A stretch of 11,685 nucleotides of DNA, taken from positions 1 through 11,685 of the forward strand of contig JACDBP010000010.1 of the NCBI GenBank assembly GCA_013694835.1, read 5' to 3'. Both the position numbers and the translations under genes were made by a program. Positions 7,693-11,685 of this stretch are shown in pieces. Each line of letters begins with the position of its first letter. The stretch's first letter is position 1. This DNA comes from Chloroflexota bacterium (GTDB lineage: Bacteria; Chloroflexota; Limnocylindria; Limnocylindrales; CSP1-4). Below the pieces are notes generated by a model that was not told the DNA's origin, ran no database searches, and saw only the letters and a list, made by a program, of their open reading frames with translations.

Positions 7693-7783
7693 CCACAGGA
7701 CCCGCGCCACGGGCGAGGGTCTTTTTCGTTGCCTGAATCACAAGACCCCGGTCGGAGGGACCGAGGTCCTGTGGAGGAGGAGG
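7693..7783 (+). ncRNA. Attenuator-like RNA element: mutually exclusive stems before a purine run
   Basis: CCACAGGACC (7693-7702), which overlaps the left arm of the terminator, is the perfect complement of GGTCCTGTGG (7765-7774). The second segment can instead pair locally with CACAAGACCCCGGTC (7739-7753), giving a 13-pair hairpin with two A/C mismatches and a GGAGG loop (7754-7758). On the minus strand these mismatches become G-U pairs. So a terminator form and a long-range antiterminator form compete on the plus strand. A Shine-Dalgarno-like GGAGGAGGAGG (7773-7783) follows, but no credible gene starts after it, only a 29-codon frame at 7823. The organisation resembles a leader attenuator. 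I do not recognise the class. Confidence 0.35.
7699..7726 (+). terminator. Rho-independent terminator on the plus strand, with no gene upstream
   Basis: GACCC (7699-7703) pairs with GGGTC (7717-7721) and CGCC (7705-7708) with GGCG (7712-7715), with one G/A mismatch and a small loop. TTTTT follows directly at 7722-7726. This is the best canonical terminator in the window. No plus-strand gene lies upstream (chrA is on the other strand), so it must end an RNA transcript starting within 7404-7698, or be part of an attenuator, or be a relic. Confidence 0.65.
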
Positions 7784-7865
7784 TGTTCCCGGGTCGGGAG
7801 CCCCGGGCCCTCTTGCGACGCATGGTCGGGTCCGATCATCAGCGGAGGATGAGCGCTCGGTTAAC

Positions 7866-7882
7866 GCTCCGTCACGCGGAGC
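7866..7882 (-). terminator. Hairpin after the deoC stop
   Basis: Ten bases past the deoC stop (minus strand), GCTCCG and CGGAGC form a 6-pair stem around a 5-base loop, followed by GTTAACC rather than a real T tract. It is a weak terminator candidate. The imperfect stem at 7773-7739, perfect on the minus strand if G-U pairs are allowed, could serve as a second one. Confidence 0.35.
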
Positions 7883-7892
7883 CGACCGTGGC

Positions 7893-8903
7893 TCAATCGA
7901 GCGAGAAGTAGTCCGGGTTCTGATAGCGGCCCGTGCGCTCCTTGCGGATCTGCATCAGCACGTCGTTGAGCAGGCTGCTCGCTCCGAATCGGAACAGGTC
8001 CGGCGTCATCCAGCGGGGTCCGAGGGTCTCGTACAGCACGACCAGGTACTGGATCGCTTCCTTCGACGTGCGGATCCCACCCGCCGGCTTCATGCCGACC
8101 ACACGCCCGGTCCTTCGGTGGAAGTCTCGGATCGCCTCCAGCATCACGAGCGTGACGGGGAGCGTGGCGGCGGGCGCCACCTTGCCGGTCGATGTCTTGA
8201 TCGAGTCCGCACCGGCGGCCATCGCGAGGATGCTCGCCCGGCGGACGTTGTCAAAGGTCTCGAGCTCGCCCGTTTCGAGGATGACCTTGAGCTTGGCGCC
8301 ACGCGCGGCGTCCTTGACCGCGACGATCTCGTCGAACACCGTCGCGTAGTCGCCCTCGAGGAACGCACCACGGTCGATGACCATGTCGATCTCGTCGGCC
8401 CCGGCCGCGACCGCCAACGCGGTCTCGTTGAGCTTCAGCTCCAGGAAGGTGTTGCCCGAGGGGAACCCGGTGGCGACGCTGGCCACCTTGACCGTGCTTC
8501 CCCGCAGCGTCTCCTTCGCGACCGCGACGTGGGTCGGGTAGATGCAGATGGCCGCGACGCTGGGGATCGACGGGTCGGACGGGTCCGGCTGGCGCGCCTT
8601 GACGCTGAGTGCACGGACCTTGCCGTCGGTGTCCTTCCCCTCCAGGGTGGTGAGATCCATCATCCGGATCGCCAGGTCCAGCGCCCAGAGCTTGGACTCC
8701 CGTTTGATCGAGCGCTTCTGAAGGCGCTCCACGCGCTCGTTGACGCCGACCGCATCGACGCCGCCGACACGATCGAGCATCGCGCCGAGCGCACCGGGTC
8801 GACCGATCCAGGCCCGCACGAGGGCCGCCGATCCAGCCCTGGCCGCGGCCTTGCCATCGCCTTCGCGGGTCGCATCTCCGGGCGATCCGATGACCTGATC
8901 CAT
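7893..8903 (-). CDS. deoC: Deoxyribose-phosphate aldolase
   Basis: The 336-residue protein is a class I aldolase that splits 2-deoxyribose-5-phosphate into glyceraldehyde-3-phosphate and acetaldehyde in the cytosol. The catalytic residues are all present: Asp173 in EIDMVID, the Schiff-base Lys236 in SIKTSTGK, and Lys272 in GMKPAGGIRTS. It is longer than the ~220-260 residues of E. coli-like DeoC because of an N-terminal part of ~80 residues before the barrel and a C-terminal tail (YQNPDYFSLD). This long form is the one I associate with actinobacteria, where an aldehyde dehydrogenase gene usually follows. The frame is open upstream to 9134, but that part overlaps the regulator and its operator, so ATG 8903 is the start. 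A TACGAT box 10 bases upstream suggests a very short or absent leader. Here the next minus-strand gene is chrA; the dehydrogenase lies ~6.3 kb away. Confidence 0.96.
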   Translation of the reverse strand: MDQVIGSPGDATREGDGKAAARAGSAALVRAWIGRPGALGAMLDRVGGVDAVGVNERVERLQKRSIKRESKLWALDLAIRMMDLTTLEGKDTDGKVRALSVKARQPDPSDPSIPSVAAICIYPTHVAVAKETLRGSTVKVASVATGFPSGNTFLELKLNETALAVAAGADEIDMVIDRGAFLEGDYATVFDEIVAVKDAARGAKLKVILETGELETFDNVRRASILAMAAGADSIKTSTGKVAPAATLPVTLVMLEAIRDFHRRTGRVVGMKPAGGIRTSKEAIQYLVVLYETLGPRWMTPDLFRFGASSLLNDVLMQIRKERTGRYQNPDYFSLD

Positions 8904-8912
8904 GCGAGGCGC

Positions 8913-8918
8913 ATCGTA
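8913..8918 (-). promoter_or_regulatory. Candidate -10 box of deoC
   Basis: TACGAT on the minus strand (8918-8913) lies nine bases before ATG 8903, so the message would have almost no leader. No good -35 is visible at 16-18 bases upstream. The operator at 8962-8977 lies about 45 bases further upstream. Confidence 0.3.
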
Positions 8919-8940
8919 CACCGCGCTGAGGGGTGCTAGG

Positions 8941-8969
8941 TTGACAGGCATACGATTACCTGTGACTCT
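8941..8969 (+). promoter_or_regulatory. Promoter of the ArsR-like regulator, covered by its operator
   Basis: A consensus TTGACA stands at 8941-8946. After 17 bases comes GACTCT (8964-8969), a poor but correctly placed -10. This would start transcription close to ATG 8980, i.e. leaderless. The palindrome at 8962-8977 covers the -10 and the start point, the expected layout for a self-repressing gene. Confidence 0.45.
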
Positions 8970-8977
8970 TAGGTCAC
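8962..8977. promoter_or_regulatory. Palindromic operator candidate GTGAC-N6-GTCAC (copy 2)
   Basis: GTGACTCTTAGGTCAC has perfect 5-base half-sites around six bases and sits two bases before the start codon of the winged-helix regulator, over its likely -10 box. The half-sites and the spacing are identical to the site at 1628-1643; the inner six bases agree at two positions and both sites are preceded by T. Position between divergent deoC and regulator genes supports a role in controlling both. Confidence 0.6.
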
Positions 8978-8979
8978 GT

Positions 8980-9279
8980 ATGGTGCGCGCTGACCGGGAG
9001 ATCCTGGATGTCCTGTTCGGCGCGGTGTCCGACCGGACACGGCGGCACCTGTTCGAGCGCGTGGCCGAGCGACCTGGGATGACCACGGGAGAGCTCGCTG
9101 GGACGGTCACCGGCCTCACCCGATACGCCGTCATGAAGCATCTGGAAGTCCTCCGCCGGGCAGGCCTCGTGCAGACCCTGCCGGAGGGCCGGCGTCGACG
9201 GCACTACGGCGTTGAGCGCGCGCTGGAGCCGGCCCGGGAATGGCTCGAGTCGCAGGCCGGCCCGCTGGCCCCCTCGTAG
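8980..9279 (+). CDS. ArsR-like winged helix-turn-helix transcriptional regulator
   Basis: A 99-residue DNA-binding protein. The pattern FGAVSDRTRRHLFERVAE (about 13-30), TTGELAG, then TRYAVMKHLEVLRRAGLV (about 48-65) and the wing RRRRHYGVE is the ArsR-type winged helix: helix-turn-helix plus beta wing. I see no metal-binding cysteine pair, so it is not a classic metal sensor; members of this subgroup (VLFGAVSDRTRR start) often act as simple dimeric repressors. The open frame reaches back to 8902, but ATG 8980 fits the family and leaves the palindrome outside the gene. It is divergent from deoC, 76 bases away. The likely target is GTGAC-N6-GTCAC, and thus itself, deoC and possibly the aldehyde dehydrogenase at the left end. 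Its inducer is unknown; a deoxyribose metabolite is a guess from context. Confidence 0.85.
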   Translation: MVRADREILDVLFGAVSDRTRRHLFERVAERPGMTTGELAGTVTGLTRYAVMKHLEVLRRAGLVQTLPEGRRRRHYGVERALEPAREWLESQAGPLAPS

Positions 9280-9299
9280 GAGCGCACACAGCGCGAACG

Positions 9300-11408
9300 T
9301 CAGATGGGTGGCAGTCCGCCCTTGCGCTGGACGAGGTAGTGCGCGAACCAGTCCCGGATCCGTTCGATGTTCTCGACCCGTCGGAAGGGTGCACCGCTGC
9401 GGGTGAGCTCGTGGGTCTCCTCGGGCACGCGCATCAGGCGGACGGGCCGTTTGAGCGAGCGGAGGACCGTGAATAGCTCCTCCGCCTGGGTCATCGGGGT
9501 GCGCACGTCGTTCTCAGCGTGCTGGATGAGCAACGGGGTCGTGATCCGGTCGGCAAAGGTGATCGGGCTCTGGGCGCGCAGGGCGTCCGGGTCCTCCCAT
9601 GCCGACGCTCCGAACTCGAGCTTTGCGAACTCCGGCCCGGCGATGTCCCCCGAGAGCATCATCGAATACAGATCGTTGACCGAGCGGCAGGTGACTGCGG
9701 CCTTGAAGCGGTCGGTGTGACCCACGATCCAAGACGTCAGGTAGCCGCCGTAGGAGCCACCCGTGACGCCCAGGCGGTCGGGATCGGCCAGCCCGTCGTC
9801 GATGAGCGAATCGACGCCGGCCATGACGTCCCGCATGGGGCCCGGCCCCCAGTCTCCGTAGTTGGCATGGGTGAACGCCTCTCCGTAGCCCTGGGAGCCG
9901 CGCGGGTTGCAGGCGTAGACGCTCATCCCGGCCGCGGCAAGGCACTGCCACTCCCAGAAGATCGACCAGCCGTAGAGCGTGGCTGGTCCGCCATGGATCT
10001 GCAGCACCAGCGGAGGACGGCGTCCGGCCCTGCCGGCCGCCGAGCGGATGAAACAACCCTGGATCCGTCGGCCGTCCACCTCGTGCCAGCGCTCCTGTGG
10101 CTCGACCAGCGCGATGTCTCCCCACGCCGCACCGTTCAGATCGCTCACCCGGCGAAGCTCGATGGGCTGCTGCTTCGCCAGCCCGCCTGCCGGGATGTCC
10201 CCGGTCACGACGTCCGGCGCGTCCGTGCCGGCGACGCGGACCGCCGCCAGGCGCATCGAGCCATCCGGCCTCCCGCCCGCCGTGATGCTGCCGAGGTAGT
10301 GCCGGCCCTGGGTCAGACGCTCGATCCGTCGCGTGGCCACCTCGACGCGCCACGCCTCGTAGCTGCCATCGATCGGTGCCCCGAAGACGATGCGACGGCC
10401 GTCCGGCGACCATGAGAGGGTCGCCTCAGCTCCGCCGAACAGGTCGCTGCCCATGGCGGCCCCGACCTCGTGATCGGTACCGGCTGTCAGGTCGTCGCCC
10501 TGGCCCTCCACTCCGGGGTCGAACAGCCAGACACCGGCCCGTGAACCCGCGCCCGCAGGGAACCGATGGCCGATCGCTGCCAGCCGCCGTCCGTCGGGAC
10601 TCCAAGCCGGCGCCCTGAATGCGCGATCTCCGCGTCCACCCGTCACGCGCCGCACGCGACCGGTCTCGACGTCCGCCAGGTAGATGTCGGAACGCCACGA
10701 GAGATCCGCGTCGGCGTGTCGGTCCGAGCTGAACGCGATGTGCCGCCCGTCAGGGCTCCAGGCGGGCTGCTCGTCGCTCGCCCGTCCCGTCGTGAGCCGC
10801 CGAGAGGTCCCATCCGCGACGTCGACCAGCCACAGGTTGGACGGCTTGTCGTAGATGAATCCCCCGCCGTTGACCATGTAATCGAGGCGATCGATGAGGC
10901 GCGCGTCGCGCTTCGGCGGGTCGCCCGCCCTGCGCTGCTCCGGCGCCCTGGTGGCCCTCGTGGCACCGCTGACGAGCACGAGTCGCGTGCCGTCGGGGTT
11001 CCAGTCGAGGTCCGAGACGTCCTCCGGGAGCCGCGTCAGCTGGATCGCCTCACCACCGTCCGCGGGCAGCAGCCAAACCTGGGTCTTGCCGTCCTTCGGC
11101 GCCTCGGTCTTCGCCGGCAGGTCGCCGCCACCGCCGGCCTGGAGGATCGCGCCGCGGTCGCTCAGGAAGGCGATCGTCGACCCGTCCGGGCTCCATCGGG
11201 CCTTCGCGTCGGACTTCGCGCCGAGCGTGAGCTGGCGGGCGGGGGCCGATCCGTCGACGCGCACGCGCCAGAGCGAGCGGCGATAGCCGTCCTTGTCGAC
11301 GGCAGCGGTCTTGAGCGTGAACACGACCTGGTCACCGTCCGGCGAGATGGCCGGCTGGCCGGGCACGCGGAGGGTGTAGAGGTCGTCGGGTCGCGGGGCG
11401 CGCGGCAT
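9300..11408 (-). CDS. S9 family serine peptidase (prolyl oligopeptidase / acylaminoacyl peptidase-like)
   Basis: A 702-residue two-domain protein. The N-terminal ~430 residues form a beta-propeller of TolB/PD40-type repeats: SPDGDQVVF near 22, RWSPDGSTIAFLSD near 71, DWNPDGTRLVLVS near 135, AWSPDGRHIAFSSDR near 216, AWSPDGRRLAAIG near 268 and SWSPDGRRIVFGA near 332. The C-terminal alpha/beta-hydrolase domain has the oxyanion HGGP (472-475) and the triad Ser552 in GGSYGGY, Asp634 in AENDVRTP and His666 in PEETHELTRSG. No signal peptide is visible, so it probably acts in the cytosol on short peptides, or removes acylated N-terminal residues. Start ATG 11408 has a distant GGAG (12 bases upstream). 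It is convergent with the regulator, 20 bases apart. S9A, S9B and S9C cannot be separated by eye; the repeats favour S9C. Confidence 0.94.
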   Translation of the reverse strand: MPRAPRPDDLYTLRVPGQPAISPDGDQVVFTLKTAAVDKDGYRRSLWRVRVDGSAPARQLTLGAKSDAKARWSPDGSTIAFLSDRGAILQAGGGGDLPAKTEAPKDGKTQVWLLPADGGEAIQLTRLPEDVSDLDWNPDGTRLVLVSGATRATRAPEQRRAGDPPKRDARLIDRLDYMVNGGGFIYDKPSNLWLVDVADGTSRRLTTGRASDEQPAWSPDGRHIAFSSDRHADADLSWRSDIYLADVETGRVRRVTGGRGDRAFRAPAWSPDGRRLAAIGHRFPAGAGSRAGVWLFDPGVEGQGDDLTAGTDHEVGAAMGSDLFGGAEATLSWSPDGRRIVFGAPIDGSYEAWRVEVATRRIERLTQGRHYLGSITAGGRPDGSMRLAAVRVAGTDAPDVVTGDIPAGGLAKQQPIELRRVSDLNGAAWGDIALVEPQERWHEVDGRRIQGCFIRSAAGRAGRRPPLVLQIHGGPATLYGWSIFWEWQCLAAAGMSVYACNPRGSQGYGEAFTHANYGDWGPGPMRDVMAGVDSLIDDGLADPDRLGVTGGSYGGYLTSWIVGHTDRFKAAVTCRSVNDLYSMMLSGDIAGPEFAKLEFGASAWEDPDALRAQSPITFADRITTPLLIQHAENDVRTPMTQAEELFTVLRSLKRPVRLMRVPEETHELTRSGAPFRRVENIERIRDWFAHYLVQRKGGLPPI

Positions 11409-11509
11409 CGGGCTGGCGTTCTCCAGGTGGTTTGGGGTCTGCGGCGGGCATGGGCTGAGGGGGCGCGGAGGGTTCGGCCTCCCCCGCGTGGTAGCGAAGT
11501 CTAGGCCCT

Positions 11510-11515
11510 TACCAT
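11510..11515 (+). promoter_or_regulatory. Candidate -10 box of the DUF971 gene
   Basis: TACCAT stands six bases before ATG 11522, the spacing expected if transcription starts at the start codon (leaderless). No -35 is evident. A GGAGG/CCTCC hairpin (11467-11482) lies upstream in the 113-base divergent gap with the peptidase gene. Confidence 0.35.
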
Positions 11516-11521
11516 GGGCGG

Positions 11522-11685
11522 ATGGCCAGCAGCTACACGACAGGCGGCGAGTACCTCGCCCCCGTCCGCATCCACGCGGACCGTCCGAACGACACGCTCG
11601 AGATCGAGTGGGGCGACGGCCACGTCTCGCGGTACGACTTCACGACCCTCCGATGGCTCTGCCCCTGCGCCTACTGCAGGGGCGA
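11522..11685 (+). CDS. DUF971 domain protein (start only)
   Basis: The 54 codons present match the start of the DUF971 family (the N-terminal domain of gamma-butyrobetaine hydroxylase-like proteins): LEIEWGDGHVSRYDFTTLR, then WLCPCAYCRG with the conserved cysteines. Free-standing members are ~100-130 residues and occur near Fe-S or electron-transfer genes in many bacteria; their exact role is not settled. The window ends inside the gene. It is divergent from the S9 peptidase. The ATG at 11514 is in another frame and does not give this protein. Confidence 0.85.
   Translation, partial: MASSYTTGGEYLAPVRIHADRPNDTLEIEWGDGHVSRYDFTTLRWLCPCAYCRG

Larger units (their letters stand above)
7404..7892. 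other. 489-base gene-free region with RNA-like structure
   Basis: No frame here has convincing codon use or a recognisable product; the open frames on both strands look like chance in GC-rich DNA. The part next to chrA holds a promoter for that gene. The middle (7500-7690) has a hairpin in which ATCGGAGCT (7532-7540) pairs with AGCTGCCGAT (7544-7553). Then come a T-tailed terminator on the plus strand (7699-7726), a strong stem (7739-7773), a purine run GGAGGAGGAGG (7773-7783), a CCCGGG/CCCGGG stem (7788-7807) and the deoC-proximal hairpin (7866-7882). I looked for cores of TPP, cobalamin, FMN, SAM and T-box elements, and for 4.5S, RNase P and tmRNA, and did not find them. Confidence 0.5.

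Noticed and set aside
7481..7726. T-box, 6S, 4.5S, tmRNA or RNase P RNA in the gene-free region
   Set aside because: I did not find the T-box antiterminator core, the GGAAGCAGC tetraloop region of 4.5S RNA, the tmRNA tRNA-like end, or the GAGGAAAGUCC core of RNase P RNA.
8902..8979. Extension of the ArsR-like protein upstream to 8902
   Set aside because: It would place TTGACA and the palindrome inside the coding sequence, and the extra 26 residues do not look like the family. ATG 8980 begins the typical sequence.
8904..9134. N-terminal extension of deoC to 9134
   Set aside because: It would run through the regulator gene, its promoter and the palindrome, and has no similarity to aldolases. 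ATG 8903 is a good start.
9519..10415. Long open frames on both strands inside the S9 peptidase gene
   Set aside because: The minus frame 9300-11408 has the whole propeller, oxyanion site and catalytic triad. The others show no domain.

Overview
The window is very GC-rich DNA with densely packed genes, few obvious Shine-Dalgarno sites and several start codons that sit just after a TANNNT-like -10 box. This fits a high-GC Gram-positive-type lineage. The proteins (actinobacterial-style deoxyribose-phosphate aldolase and aldehyde dehydrogenase, an S9 peptidase, a DUF971 protein) suggest Chloroflexota (for example the Limnocylindria) or Actinomycetota. There is no rRNA or marker protein that settles this. 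I see no CRISPR array, tRNA, transposase or phage gene.

Layout. (1) 1-1576, minus: a nearly complete NAD(P)+-dependent aldehyde dehydrogenase whose last residues lie beyond the left edge. A long open frame on the opposite strand is its shadow. (2) 1577-1753: a divergent control region holding the palindrome GTGAC-N6-GTCAC. (3) 1754-5937, plus: five genes joined by four stop/start overlaps, encoding a SAM methyltransferase, an FAD-dependent oxidoreductase, a Nudix hydrolase, a START/SRPBCC cyclase-like protein and a lone beta-ketoacyl-ACP synthase. This looks like a compact polyketide or modified-acyl pathway with no ACP, ketoreductase, chain-length factor or type III synthase next to it. (4) 6192-7403, minus: a two-domain ChrA chromate transporter. 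(5) 7404-7892: 489 bases without a convincing gene, containing a plus-strand intrinsic terminator and a set of competing hairpins that resemble an attenuator. (6) 7893-8903, minus: deoC. (7) 8904-8979: a short divergent region with a promoter and a second copy of GTGAC-N6-GTCAC. (8) 8980-9279, plus: a small ArsR-like winged-helix regulator. (9) 9300-11408, minus: an S9 prolyl-oligopeptidase-family peptidase. (10) 11522 to the right edge, plus: the start of a DUF971 protein.

How they fit together. DeoC splits deoxyribose-5-phosphate into glyceraldehyde-3-phosphate and acetaldehyde, and the aldehyde dehydrogenase is a natural partner to oxidise the aldehyde. In many actinobacteria these genes are adjacent. 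Here they are on the same strand but separated by about 6.3 kb holding the biosynthetic operon and chrA. The same 16-base palindrome stands upstream of both, and one copy overlaps the promoter of the ArsR-like gene. The most economical model is that this small regulator represses itself and controls both deoC and the dehydrogenase, so the regulon has survived the separation of its genes. This is an inference from sequence and needs a binding test.
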